From: Herbidospora sakaeratensis
Lineage (GTDB): Bacteria > Actinomycetota > Actinomycetes > Streptosporangiales > Streptosporangiaceae
DNA length: 64,000 nt
NCBI RefSeq assembly: GCF_001570525.1
Contig: NZ_BBXC01000022.1
Location: forward strand, 62,001 to 126,000
Direction of reading: 5' to 3'
Under the pieces are notes generated by a model. It saw nothing but the letters and a program-made list of their open reading frames with translations. It did not search any database and had not been told where the DNA came from. The position numbers and the translations under genes are program-made. Shown here one piece after another: positions 35,721-44,777 of the stretch (its first letter is position 1; each line of letters starts with the position of its first letter).

Positions 35721-37622
35721 TTATGCCTGGTAGGCGCTGGCCTGGAGGCCGTAGAGGTCGGCGTAGATGCCCTGGCCGTCCATCAGCTCGTCGTGGGTGC
35801 CCTCCTCGACGACCAGGCCGTGGTCGAGGACGTAGACGCGGTCGGCGTAGCGGACGCTGGCCAGGCGGTGGGTGATGAGCAGGACGGTGCGCCCGTCGGC
35901 GTGCGCGCGGATGCGTTCGAACAGGGCGTGCTCGGCCCGCGCGTCGAGGGCCGCGGTCGGTTCGTCGCAGATGAGCAGCGGGGCGTCGCGGTAGAAGCCC
36001 CGCGCCACCGCGATGCGCTGCCACTGGCCGCCCGAAAGCTCCTGGCCGTCCTTGAAGCGGCGGTCGAGGAGGGTGCGGTAACCGTGCGGCAGCTCGCCGA
36101 TGACCTCGTCGGCCCCGGCGACCCCGGCGGCGCGCACCACGGCCGGTTCGCCCTTGTTCAGGCCCATCGTGATGTTGTGGCGGGCCGACAGCGGCCAGCG
36201 CGTGTGGTCCTGGGCGATGACCGCGATGCGGCCCCGCAGTTCGTCGGCGTCGACCGTGGCCAGGTCGGTGTCGTCCCAGCACACCCGGCCCGACTGGGGT
36301 GCGTAGAGACCGGCCAGGATCTTGGCGAGGGTGGTCTTGCCGGAGCCGTTCTCGCCGACCAGCGCGACCACCTCGCCGTGGTCGAGGTGGACCGACACGC
36401 CCTTGAGGGCCGGGGTGTCCTTGCCGGGATAACTGAAGACCACGTTCTCGGCGGCGATGCGGCCGAAGCGGCGGGGCGGCGCTCCCGTGCCCGCCATGAC
36501 CGGCGTGGCCTCACCGGCGGCGCAGAAGTCGAGGAAGTCGGTGAAGTAGAGGCCGTTCTCGTAGAGCCGGTTGACGCTGTAGAGGAGGTTCTGCAGGGCG
36601 CCCTGGCCCGTGCGGACCGCCAGCACCGCGGTGCCCGCGATGGCGAGCTCCACCTGGCCGCCCGCCAGCAGCAGGCCGAGGGCGACGAACACCAGAGCCG
36701 TGCCGACGCCGCCGAGCGCCTGGCCGATGACGCCGGCCACGGCCTGCCGGCGGGCCAGGTCGACCAGGACGTCCTGCTGGGTGCGGGCCACCATGTCGTA
36801 GACGCGGAGCAGGAAGCCGCGCATCGTGAACGAGCGCACCTCGGCGGCGGTGTTCCGGTCGGCCAGCAGTTCGCTGACGATCCACTTGCGGCGGTAGACC
36901 GGCAGCAGCGACAACATCGTCGTGTAGCGCATGCGGGCCGACCGGACCGTGGCCCACGCGTCGGGCAGCACGGCCAGGAGGAGCAGGGGCAGCAGGACCG
37001 GGTGCAGCACTCCGAGCACGCCGCCCGCCGCCACCAGGCCGATGGCGGCGGTCAGCACGTCGACGGCCGAGCCGACCACCTCGTCGGAGGAGTTGACGCC
37101 GCTGGTGCGGGCCCGCTGGAGCGTGTCGTGGAACTCCGGGTCGTCGAACCTGATCAGGTCGACCCGGGAGGTCAGGCCGTACAGACGCTTCTCGGCGATG
37201 CGCAGGACCTGGGGCTGGAGCCGCGACTGCGCCCAGCCCGCGCCCGCCTGCAGCAGGGCGCGGGTGACGGCGGCGGCGCCGACGAGCAGCAGGGCGGGCA
37301 GCGCGTCGCGCACCCGCTCGGGGGTCGGCCCGGCCGCGAACAGCGCCTCCAGCACGCCCGCGGTGGCCAGCAGCCCGAACGCGGTGAAGACGCCGCCGAG
37401 CCCGTTGAGGGCGATCGTGGCGGCGGTGTCGCGGGGGCTGGCCTCCCAGGCCATGCGGAACGACTGCACGATGAGGGCGGGGAGCCGCCGCGCCACGGTC
37501 AGGAACCCGATGTTGCTCATCAGGTCGTCGTGGTGGTGCCAGTTGGTGGTGGTCAGATCGGAGAAATCCGGAAGGTCATCGCTTTCTGGGGAGTCGTCCC
37601 TGTCGATCGGAGTGACGGTCAT
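35721..37622 (-). CDS. ABC exporter, fused membrane and ATPase domains
   Basis: A 633-residue half-transporter. The N-terminal region (1-60) is cytoplasmic and Asp-rich, followed by about six membrane helices (about 70-370) and an ATPase domain with Walker A GENGSGKTT near 425, signature LSGGQW near 524, Walker B LLICDEPTAALD near 549 and the H-loop in LITHR. It resembles ABC exporters found in peptide natural-product clusters, but no precursor peptide or modification enzyme is seen here. ATG at 37622 is preferred; a TTG at 37652 would add ten residues. The truncated copy lies at 33545-34101. Confidence 0.9.
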   Translation of the reverse strand: MTVTPIDRDDSPESDDLPDFSDLTTTNWHHHDDLMSNIGFLTVARRLPALIVQSFRMAWEASPRDTAATIALNGLGGVFTAFGLLATAGVLEALFAAGPTPERVRDALPALLLVGAAAVTRALLQAGAGWAQSRLQPQVLRIAEKRLYGLTSRVDLIRFDDPEFHDTLQRARTSGVNSSDEVVGSAVDVLTAAIGLVAAGGVLGVLHPVLLPLLLLAVLPDAWATVRSARMRYTTMLSLLPVYRRKWIVSELLADRNTAAEVRSFTMRGFLLRVYDMVARTQQDVLVDLARRQAVAGVIGQALGGVGTALVFVALGLLLAGGQVELAIAGTAVLAVRTGQGALQNLLYSVNRLYENGLYFTDFLDFCAAGEATPVMAGTGAPPRRFGRIAAENVVFSYPGKDTPALKGVSVHLDHGEVVALVGENGSGKTTLAKILAGLYAPQSGRVCWDDTDLATVDADELRGRIAVIAQDHTRWPLSARHNITMGLNKGEPAVVRAAGVAGADEVIGELPHGYRTLLDRRFKDGQELSGGQWQRIAVARGFYRDAPLLICDEPTAALDARAEHALFERIRAHADGRTVLLITHRLASVRYADRVYVLDHGLVVEEGTHDELMDGQGIYADLYGLQASAYQA

Positions 37623-37773
37623 GCCGTCCAGTGTGCGCTCGCCCACCGACAAAGGGCACCGGGGATGTCAGGGGTCAAAGCGGAATACGATCTGGGCACG
37701 TTCCGGAATTGATGCGACACTTCCTGTGACGATCCACCCCCGAAGCTCACGCGAAGGCGACTCCCGAGGGCCG

Positions 37774-40203
37774 ATGACCACTGAGATCTCCCACTCGATC
37801 GCCGTCGAGGGCAACCTCCCCCTGGAACCCAACGCGTTCGTGGGACGCGAGCCCGACGTCGAGGAACTCCTGCAACTGATGACGGCCACGCGGGTCGTCA
37901 CCCTCTGCGGCGTGGGCGGGATCGGGAAGAGCCGGCTCGGCCTGCGGGTCGCCGCCGAGCTCGCCCGCGACCTGCCCGACGGCGCGTGGCTGGTGGAGTT
38001 CCCCGAGGGCACCCGGCCCAAGGAGACCATCCGCCGCATCGCGTCGGTGCTGGGCGTCGAGGGGGAGCCGGGGCGCGATCTCGACCTGGCCGTCGCCGAG
38101 GTGTTCGCGGGACGCAAGGCGGTGATCCTGCTCGACAACTGCGAGACCGTGGTCGGCGAGTGCGCGCTGCTGACCCGGCGGCTGGCCGAGCACTGCCCCG
38201 AGGTGCGGGTGCTGGCCACCAGCCGCGAGCCGCTGCGGGTGCCCGGCGAGACCGTCTGGCGGGTGCCGCCGCTGGCCCTGCCGCCCGACCACAACGCGGG
38301 CGCGGCCGTCGTCGGCGGCTACGAGGCGGTCCGCCTGTTCCAGGACCGCGCGGCCTCGGCCCGGCCCGGGTTCACCCTCACCGACGACAACGCGCCCGAC
38401 GTGTCGCGGCTGTGCCACGCGCTCGACGGCATGCCGCTGGCGCTCGAACTGGCCGCCGGCATGACCCGGGTGCTCTCGATCCCGCAGATCGTGGCCCGGC
38501 TCGGCGACCGGTTCCGGTTGTTGTCGGCCGGCGACCGCACCGCGCCGCCCCGGCAGCGCACCCTTCGGGCGACCGTCGACTGGAGCTACGACCTGCTGAC
38601 CGAGCCCGAGCGGGTGCTGCTGCGCCGGGCCACCGTGTTCCGCTCCGGCTGGACGCTCCCGATGGCCGAGCTCGTCTGCGCGGGCGGCCCGGTCGACGGG
38701 CCCGACGTCCTGGGCCACCTGACCGCCCTGGTCGACAAGTCCCTGGTCGTGGTCGACGGCGAACTCGCGGGCGAGGCCCGCTACCGGCTCCTCGACACCA
38801 TCCGCCAGTACGCCGCCGAGCAGCTCGACGGCCCCGACGAGGAGGCCACCCGGCGGCGGCACCGCGACTTCTTCGTCACGTTCGCGCGCGACTGGGAGAT
38901 CGCGGTCGACGCGGGGTCGTGGCCGGCGGTGCACCGGCGTACCGAACGGCTCGAACGGCTGCAGAGCGACCTGCGGGCGGCGGTCGAGTGGTCGCTCACC
39001 ACCGGAGACGCGGCGCCGATGTTGCGGGCCCTGCTCGGGCTGCGGTGGATGCTGCTCGGCAGCGGCCGGTTCCAGGCCGAGCTGACCCGGTGGGCCGACC
39101 GGCTGGTGGAGCTCGCGCTGCCCGAGATCGACCCGGCCACCCACGGGCGGGCGCTGGCCTTCACCGCCAACCTGCTGTCGAACACCGCCGACTTCGCCGG
39201 GGCGCGGGAGCGGGCTCGGCAGGCCCTCGACCTGTGCCGGCAGGCCGGCGACCGGCTCGGCGAGGGGCAGGCGCTGCTCGTGCTCGCCATCAGCGACGGG
39301 TCGCGGCCGGCCGAAGACCGGCTGGAGGAGTCCATCTCGATCGCCCGCGCCATCGGCGAGCGGGTGCTGGAGGCCGAGGGCCACGGCACCCGCGCGTTCC
39401 TCGCGCTGGCGCAGGGCCGGCTGCGCGAGGCGCAGCGCTCGGCCGAACGGCTGGTGGTGCTGGCCACCGAGCTCGACAACCACCTGGCGCTGGTCATCGG
39501 CCTGTCGGGGCTGGGCCAGACCGCCCGCCGCCGCGGCGACCTGCAGGCCGCCCGCCACCACTTCACCCGGGCGCTGCGCATCGTGCGCACTTTCGACGCC
39601 CGGCAGTGGCTCATCTCGTGCCTGGCCGGGCTCGGGTCGGTCGCGCTCGACGCGGGGGACCTGCCCGAGGCGCGCCGCCGGCTGGGCGAGGCGCTGCGGC
39701 TCGGCCGCGACGCCGGGTTGCGCATGCAGTCGGCCCGCCGCCTGGAGACCTTCGCCACGCTCTACCTCAAGCAGGGCGACCCGCGCCGGGCCGTGCTGCT
39801 GGCCGCCGCCTCCGCCGGGCTGCGCAGCGGACGGCCGGGGGCCCGCGTCGAGGGCGTGCTGACCCCCGCCCGCGACACGCTGGGCGAGCCCGTCGTGGCG
39901 GCGTTGTGGGCCGAGGGGCTCGCCCTGCCGTTCGACGCGGCCGTCACCCTCGCCCTGGAGGAGTCGGCCGGCAGCCCGCCGCCCGTCGTCGCGCCCGTGG
40001 CGGTCGTGCCGCAGAGCACGCTGACCGCCCGCGAGCGCGAGATCGCCGAGCTGGTCGCCCGGGGTCTGAGCAACCGGGCCATCGCCGACGAGCTCGTCAT
40101 CAGCCAGGCCACCGTGGCCCGCCACGTCGCCAACATCCTGGCCAAACTCGGTTTCTCCTCGCGCACCCAGGTCGCCACCTGGGTCGTCGAACACGGTGTG
40201 TAG
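37774..40203 (+). CDS. Large AAA/NB-ARC-type ATPase regulator with LuxR helix-turn-helix
   Basis: An 809-residue regulator. The NB-ARC ATPase has Walker A GVGGIGKS at residues 46-53 and Walker B VILLDN near 118. A helical TPR-like region follows (about 390-690, with DAGDLPEARRRLGEALRLGR-type repeats). The C-terminal LuxR DNA-binding domain (about 750-805) reads LTAREREIAELVARGLSNRA then IADELVISQATVARHVANIL. These proteins usually activate specialised metabolism or transport on binding a ligand at the TPR region. ATG at 37774 has GAGGG upstream. It is divergent from the ABC exporter, which may be its target. Confidence 0.9.
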   Translation: MTTEISHSIAVEGNLPLEPNAFVGREPDVEELLQLMTATRVVTLCGVGGIGKSRLGLRVAAELARDLPDGAWLVEFPEGTRPKETIRRIASVLGVEGEPGRDLDLAVAEVFAGRKAVILLDNCETVVGECALLTRRLAEHCPEVRVLATSREPLRVPGETVWRVPPLALPPDHNAGAAVVGGYEAVRLFQDRAASARPGFTLTDDNAPDVSRLCHALDGMPLALELAAGMTRVLSIPQIVARLGDRFRLLSAGDRTAPPRQRTLRATVDWSYDLLTEPERVLLRRATVFRSGWTLPMAELVCAGGPVDGPDVLGHLTALVDKSLVVVDGELAGEARYRLLDTIRQYAAEQLDGPDEEATRRRHRDFFVTFARDWEIAVDAGSWPAVHRRTERLERLQSDLRAAVEWSLTTGDAAPMLRALLGLRWMLLGSGRFQAELTRWADRLVELALPEIDPATHGRALAFTANLLSNTADFAGARERARQALDLCRQAGDRLGEGQALLVLAISDGSRPAEDRLEESISIARAIGERVLEAEGHGTRAFLALAQGRLREAQRSAERLVVLATELDNHLALVIGLSGLGQTARRRGDLQAARHHFTRALRIVRTFDARQWLISCLAGLGSVALDAGDLPEARRRLGEALRLGRDAGLRMQSARRLETFATLYLKQGDPRRAVLLAAASAGLRSGRPGARVEGVLTPARDTLGEPVVAALWAEGLALPFDAAVTLALEESAGSPPPVVAPVAVVPQSTLTAREREIAELVARGLSNRAIADELVISQATVARHVANILAKLGFSSRTQVATWVVEHGV

Positions 40204-40557
40204 ACGCCCCGCGGCGTTCCTTCTACACACCCACGTGCGCACATTCGCCGATGTGAGGGCGGCCCGCGCCGATCTACGGTGAATCCGTGGTCGGGGGCGG
40301 CGACTCCGTGGCCGCCACCAGGCCCGCGAGGGCGGATGCCTACTGAAGCCGGACGTCAGGGGGGGCATCTGGAAACGGCCGCGTGTCCGTCACGCCGGTC
40401 GAGGTCACCTCGGAGGGGTGGAGACCGAGACCGGGGGCACGTGGCCCGCGGGCCCGGGTCGCGCAGGACCCGGGCCCGTCCACGCGCCGGCTTTACACAC
40501 CCCCCTACACAGTTATGCGGATTCCGGCGCGGGAGCCCGGCCCGTACGGTCACGGAC
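40204..40557. other. 354-bp intergenic region after the LuxR-type gene
   Basis: Immediately after the stop, ACGCC-CCGC-GGCGT followed by TCCTTCT is a possible weak terminator (40204-40222). The rest shows no gene with credible codon use and no strong promoter. TTTACAC at 40493 may belong to the promoter of the next gene. Confidence 0.4.
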
Positions 40558-41289
40558 ATGGAGTCAGGGGTCACCGGCGCGGTGTTCGGCCGATCCGCGC
40601 TGTGGGCCGACCGGCCGGCGCTGATCGATTTCGGCGAAGGCCGGGCCGTCAGCCACGAGACGCTCGCGGCGACGGTCAGGCGGGCTGCCACGGGGCTGGT
40701 CAGGAGGGGGACCCGCCCCGGGCAGACCGCCGCCGTCTGCACCGACGGCGTGAGCGGGCATCTGACCGCCGTCTTCGCGATCGTCGCGGCCGGCGGGGTG
40801 GCGCTGCCGCTGGGCGTGCCCGACCCGGCCGAGCTGCTCGCCCACGACGTGCGGCTGATGTTCACCGGCGAGAGCCGGGCCGCCGAGGCGGTCTCGGCGG
40901 CGGAGGCGTCGCGGGTGCGGCAGGTCGTCTCGTTCGGCGGCGGGCCCGGCCGGGAACACGGCGCGACCGAGTTCGAGGTGCTGCTGGGGCTCGACCCGCT
41001 GCCGCTGCCGGTCGCCGCCGCGCGCGACCCGGCGGTCGTCGCGGAGGAGGGCGAGCTCAGCCACGACGGGTTCACCGAGGCGATGGCGCTGCTCGACGGG
41101 CACGTCAGCCTCGACGAACACGACGTCGTGCTGGTCGACTGGCCGCCGTCGGGGTCGGCCGACCTGGCGGTGCTGGGCGGGCTGGCGTTCGCGAAGGGGG
41201 CGGTGCTGGTGACGGGCGGCGGGCGGGAGCTGGGGGTGACGGTGGCGGCCGTGGTGGAGTGCGGCAAACGGGGGCTGCGTCGCATATAG
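40558..41289 (+). CDS. N-terminal half of an adenylate-forming (AMP-binding) enzyme, stand-alone
   Basis: A 243-residue protein resembling only the N-terminal subdomain of acyl-CoA/4-coumarate ligases: RPALIDFGEGRAVSHETLA and VFAIVAAGGVALPLGVPDPA are typical. The ATP-binding P-loop (SGTTGxPK), the adenylation motif and the C-terminal lid are missing. The stop is genuine and no continuation follows in another frame, so it is either an evolved non-catalytic protein or a truncated gene. Family enzymes are about 500-550 residues. Confidence 0.6.
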   Translation: MESGVTGAVFGRSALWADRPALIDFGEGRAVSHETLAATVRRAATGLVRRGTRPGQTAAVCTDGVSGHLTAVFAIVAAGGVALPLGVPDPAELLAHDVRLMFTGESRAAEAVSAAEASRVRQVVSFGGGPGREHGATEFEVLLGLDPLPLPVAAARDPAVVAEEGELSHDGFTEAMALLDGHVSLDEHDVVLVDWPPSGSADLAVLGGLAFAKGAVLVTGGGRELGVTVAAVVECGKRGLRRI

Positions 41290-41373
41290 AGGCGTATATA
41301 GAACCGTTGCTTGACGGGGCACCTTCGGTGGTGGGTTGATGGGCTGCCATTTCACACCCGGAGGTCGGCCGCG

Positions 41374-42645
41374 ATGAGGCGACGATGGACCGCGGTCGCC
41401 GCGGCGCTGCTGGTATTGGTGACGTCGTGCTCGGGCGAGGCGGCGGAGACCCCCGAGCCCTCGGCCAAGCAGCGCGTCGAGGTGTTCTCGTGGTGGACGG
41501 GCCCCGGTGAGGGCCCCGGCCTGATGGCGATGCGCAAGCTGTTCGAGCAGCAGAACCCCGGCTACACGTTCGTCGACGCGGCCGTCGAGGGCGGGTCGGG
41601 CGACCAGGCCCGCGCCCTGTTAGCCAGCAAGCTCCAGGCCAACCAGCCCCCCGACACCTTCCAGGGTCACGCGGGCGCGGAACTCCAGGGCTACATCACC
41701 GCCGGCAAGCTCGAACCCCTCAATTTCCTGTACGACGAACTGAAGCTGCGCGACGCCTTCCCGCCCCAGCTCGTCGAGCAGATCTCCGTCCACGGCGAGA
41801 TCTACTCCGTCCCGGTGAACATCCACCGCTCGAACGTCCTGTGGTTCAACCCCCGCGTGCTCAAGGCCGCCGGGGTGAGCGGCGCCCCGCGCACCCTCCC
41901 GCAGTTCCTCGACGCGCTCGGCAAGGTCCGCGACGCCGGGCGGATCCCGCTGGCCATCGGGCCGCAGTGGACGGTCGTCCACCTCTTCGAGTCGGTGCTG
42001 CTGGGGTCGCTCGGGACGCGGGCGTACAACAAGTTGTGGACCGCCGACGCCGACTGGAGCAGCGCGGCGATGAAGAAGGCGCTGACCGACTTCGCGGCGA
42101 TCCTCTCGATGACCGGGCCGCCGCAGACCGACTGGCAGCCGGCCGCCAAGCAGGTGGCCGACGGCGAGGCCGCCTTCACCGTCATGGGCGACTGGGCCTA
42201 CGCCTACTTCCACAACAAGCCCGACACCGGGCTCGGCAAGACCTCGAAGACCGACTTCGACTGGGCCGCCTCGCCGGGCACCGAGGGCACCTTCATGTGG
42301 CTCTCCGACAGCTTCACGCTGCCGCGCGGCGCCCCCAACCGCGCGGGCGCGCTGGCCTGGCTCAAGGTGGCCGCCAGCAAGGCCGGGCAGGACACCTTCA
42401 ACCCGATCAAGGGCTCGATCCCGGCCCGCCGCGACGCCGACACCTCCCTCTACCGGAACTACCTGGAGTGGAGCCTGAGCGAGTGGGCGCGCGACGAGCT
42501 GGCCGGGTCGATCCAGCACGGCGTCGTCGCCAACGACGGCTGGCGCGCGGCCATCAACGACGCGGTCGGCATCTTCATGGAGAACCCGGACGTCGCGGAG
42601 TTGCAGCGGGCCTTGGTGCTGGCGGCGAAAAACAGTGGCCAATAG
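41374..42645 (+). CDS. Extracellular solute-binding lipoprotein, family 1 (sugar ABC transport)
   Basis: A 423-residue binding protein. A lipoprotein signal (residues 1-21) ends in LVTSC, with Cys19 the likely lipidated residue. The mature protein has the family-1 features VFSWWTGPGEGPGL, DTFQGHAGAEL and DFDWAASPGTEGTFMW. Similar proteins feed sugars to ABC importers. GGAGG lies 9 nt before the ATG at 41374. No permease or ATPase gene is adjacent, so it is an orphan that must use a permease encoded elsewhere, or is a sensor. Confidence 0.88.
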   Translation: MRRRWTAVAAALLVLVTSCSGEAAETPEPSAKQRVEVFSWWTGPGEGPGLMAMRKLFEQQNPGYTFVDAAVEGGSGDQARALLASKLQANQPPDTFQGHAGAELQGYITAGKLEPLNFLYDELKLRDAFPPQLVEQISVHGEIYSVPVNIHRSNVLWFNPRVLKAAGVSGAPRTLPQFLDALGKVRDAGRIPLAIGPQWTVVHLFESVLLGSLGTRAYNKLWTADADWSSAAMKKALTDFAAILSMTGPPQTDWQPAAKQVADGEAAFTVMGDWAYAYFHNKPDTGLGKTSKTDFDWAASPGTEGTFMWLSDSFTLPRGAPNRAGALAWLKVAASKAGQDTFNPIKGSIPARRDADTSLYRNYLEWSLSEWARDELAGSIQHGVVANDGWRAAINDAVGIFMENPDVAELQRALVLAAKNSGQ

Positions 42646-42669
42646 ACCGGTTTGTCATAACATCGCCCG

Positions 42670-43875
42670 GTGAGTGTGGTTGACGACCGGGGCGCGACCT
42701 TCGGTGAACTGTTCCGGATCGGCGAGTTCCGCGCGCTGTTCGGCAGCCAGCTGCTGCTGACGCTGAGCGAGTCGGTCAAGATGCTGGCCTTCTCCGTCAT
42801 CGTCTACGACCGCACCGAGTCGGCCGGGCTCTCGGCCATCTCGTGGATGATCGGCTTCCTGCCGATGATGCTCGGCGGCCTCTTCCTGTCGTCGGTGGCC
42901 GACCGCGTCCGGCCCCGGGTGCTGATGGTCACCGGGGAGCTCACCCGGGTCGTGGTCTGCCTGGTCCTGGCGTTCGCCGGGCTGCCGGTGTGGGCGATGT
43001 TCGCGGTCGTGCTGGTCACCGGCGTGCCCACCGCCGTCTTCATGGCGGCCCGCAACGCGGTGCTGCCCGACATCCTCGACGGCGACCGGTTCGTGCTCGG
43101 GCGGGCCCTGTTCACCATGACGGGAGCCGGGGCGCAGATCGCCGGGCTCGCGGTCGGCGGGGCGATGCTCGCGCTGACCGGGCCCGAGGGGGCGCTGCTG
43201 ATCACCGCCGGGCTCTCGCTGGCCGCCGTGCCGCTCATCAGGTTCGGCATCGCCAACCGGCCGGCCCGCGTGGTCGCCGACGGCGACGGCGCGATCCGCG
43301 CCACGCTGCGCGGCAACTGGGAGCTGCTGACCGACCGGACCGTGCGGGGGCTGCTGCTGGCGGGGTGGTTGCCGCTGATGTTCATGGTCGGCTCCGAGGC
43401 CGTCTTCATCCCCTATCTGACCGAGATGGGGCAGGCCGGGGCGGCCGGGTTCGTGCTGGCCGCGACGGCGGCCGGGATGGGCTTCGGGGAGTTCGTCGTC
43501 GGCCGGTTCGTGTCGCCGGCGAACCGGGCCCGGCTCGGATTGCCGCTGGTCGCGCTGATGGGGGTGCCGCTCATCGGGTTCGTGACCGCGCCGGGGCCGT
43601 GGTGGGCCGGGATCCTGGCGTTCCTGGCGGGCAACGGGCTGGCCTACCAGCTGATGTTGCAGCGGCCCTTCGTCGACGCGGTGCCCGAGGAGCGGCGCGG
43701 GCTGGCGTTCGGTTTGCAGGGGTCGGGGATGATGACCGTCCAGGGGCTCGGCGGCGTGGTGGCCGGGGGCCTGGCCGAACTGGTCGCCGTGCACCACGCC
43801 ATCGCCGTCTGCGGCGGGCTGGTGCTGGTGGCGGGTGCGGTGTTGTGGCGGCCGCTCACCCCGTCTCGGGGGTAG
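42670..43875 (+). CDS. MFS transporter
   Basis: A 401-residue integral membrane protein with about 12 hydrophobic helices. The A-like motif SSVADRVRPRVLM follows helix 2. The organisation resembles the drug-efflux/enterobactin-exporter-like MFS group. The GTG start lies 24 nt after the binding-protein gene, but functional linkage is not implied by sequence. The 3' end overlaps the convergent IclR gene by 20 nt. Confidence 0.85.
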   Translation: MSVVDDRGATFGELFRIGEFRALFGSQLLLTLSESVKMLAFSVIVYDRTESAGLSAISWMIGFLPMMLGGLFLSSVADRVRPRVLMVTGELTRVVVCLVLAFAGLPVWAMFAVVLVTGVPTAVFMAARNAVLPDILDGDRFVLGRALFTMTGAGAQIAGLAVGGAMLALTGPEGALLITAGLSLAAVPLIRFGIANRPARVVADGDGAIRATLRGNWELLTDRTVRGLLLAGWLPLMFMVGSEAVFIPYLTEMGQAGAAGFVLAATAAGMGFGEFVVGRFVSPANRARLGLPLVALMGVPLIGFVTAPGPWWAGILAFLAGNGLAYQLMLQRPFVDAVPEERRGLAFGLQGSGMMTVQGLGGVVAGGLAELVAVHHAIAVCGGLVLVAGAVLWRPLTPSRG

Positions 43876-44641
43876 GCCGGCGCTGGGTCGCGTGCAGGTC
43901 GGTCTCGATCCTGGCCACGCCGGCCCGGAGCGGGGGCAGCAGGTCGCGCCGGGCCGACTCCAGAGACGTGCGGCTGGCGTGCGACGACAGGTTGACGGCC
44001 GCGACGACCCGGCCGGCCCGGTCGCGGACGGGCACCGCGATCGACCGCAGGCCGTCTTCGAGCTCCTGGTCGACCAGGGCGTAGCCGTTGGCGCGCACCT
44101 CGGCCAGCACCGCGCGCAGGTCCTCCTCCGACGTGAGGGTGCGGTCGGTCATCTGGACCAGGTCGGCCTTGGCGAAGTAGGCGTCGAGGTCGCAGGGGGA
44201 CAACCCGGCGAGCAGGACGCGGCCCATCGACGTGCAGTGGGCCGGGAAGCGGGTGCCGATCGCGATGGTGACCCGCATGATGCGGGTGGTGGGCACCCGG
44301 GCGACGTAGATGATGTCGGTGTCGTCGAGCACCGAGACCGACGCCGACTCGTGCACCTCGCCGACGAGCTGTTCGAGGTGGGGGAAGGCGACGTCGGGCA
44401 GCGACAGGTTCGACAGGTAGGCGTAGCCGAGTTCGAGCACCCGGGGCGACAACGAGAACAGCCGGCCGTCGGTGCGGACGTAGCCGAGGTCGACCAGCGT
44501 GAGCAGGAACCGGCGGGCCGCCGCCCGCGTGAGCTCGGTCTTCCTGGCCACCTCGCTCAGCGTCAGCTCGGGAGAGGACCCGTCGAACGCGCGGATGACC
44601 GCCAGGCCGCGCGCCAGCGACTGCACGAATTCCTCAGCCAT
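43856..44641 (-). CDS. IclR-family regulator (PcaR/PobR-like)
   Basis: A 261-residue regulator. The N-terminal winged helix-turn-helix (about 8-70) contains LTLSEVARKTELTRAAARRF, and the C-terminal effector domain (about 80-245) contains SVSVLDDTDIIYVARVP and GTRFPAHCTSMGRVLLAGL. The sequence is closest in type to IclR regulators of protocatechuate and p-hydroxybenzoate catabolism. It is divergent from the benzoylformate decarboxylase gene, and four operator-like boxes lie between them. The ATG at 44641 fits the family N-terminus. Confidence 0.92.
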   Translation of the reverse strand: MAEEFVQSLARGLAVIRAFDGSSPELTLSEVARKTELTRAAARRFLLTLVDLGYVRTDGRLFSLSPRVLELGYAYLSNLSLPDVAFPHLEQLVGEVHESASVSVLDDTDIIYVARVPTTRIMRVTIAIGTRFPAHCTSMGRVLLAGLSPCDLDAYFAKADLVQMTDRTLTSEEDLRAVLAEVRANGYALVDQELEDGLRSIAVPVRDRAGRVVAAVNLSSHASRTSLESARRDLLPPLRAGVARIETDLHATQRRPTPETG

Positions 44642-44667
44642 AGTCCGGCACTCTAGCGCCTCGTATC

Positions 44668-44746
44668 GTTCCCATAACGAACCATTGTTCTCTATGCGAA
44701 CAATGTGCCATCGTTCGCCAGGAGAACCATCGTTCGGATGACGAAC
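44668..44746. promoter_or_regulatory. Four GTTC-N7-GAAC boxes between iclR and mdlC homologues
   Basis: GTTC-N7-GAAC dyads occur at 44668-44682, 44687-44701, 44713-44727 and 44732-44746. Starts are 19, 26 and 19 nt apart, so they form two pairs. In each pair the inner spacer is CCAT or CATT-like (CATT, CATC). Two pairs suit two divergent promoters. IclR proteins bind such partly symmetrical 15-bp sites as paired dimers. Confidence 0.8.
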
Positions 44747-44777
44747 TTCGCCCCAGTGGGAGCCGTGCGTATCCCAG

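Noticed and set aside
36931-37773. A 281-codon N-terminal extension of the LuxR-type regulator
   Set aside because: It lies opposite the ABC exporter and its leader and has a Ser/Arg/Ala-rich shadow composition. The ATG at 37774 gives the normal NB-ARC N-terminus.
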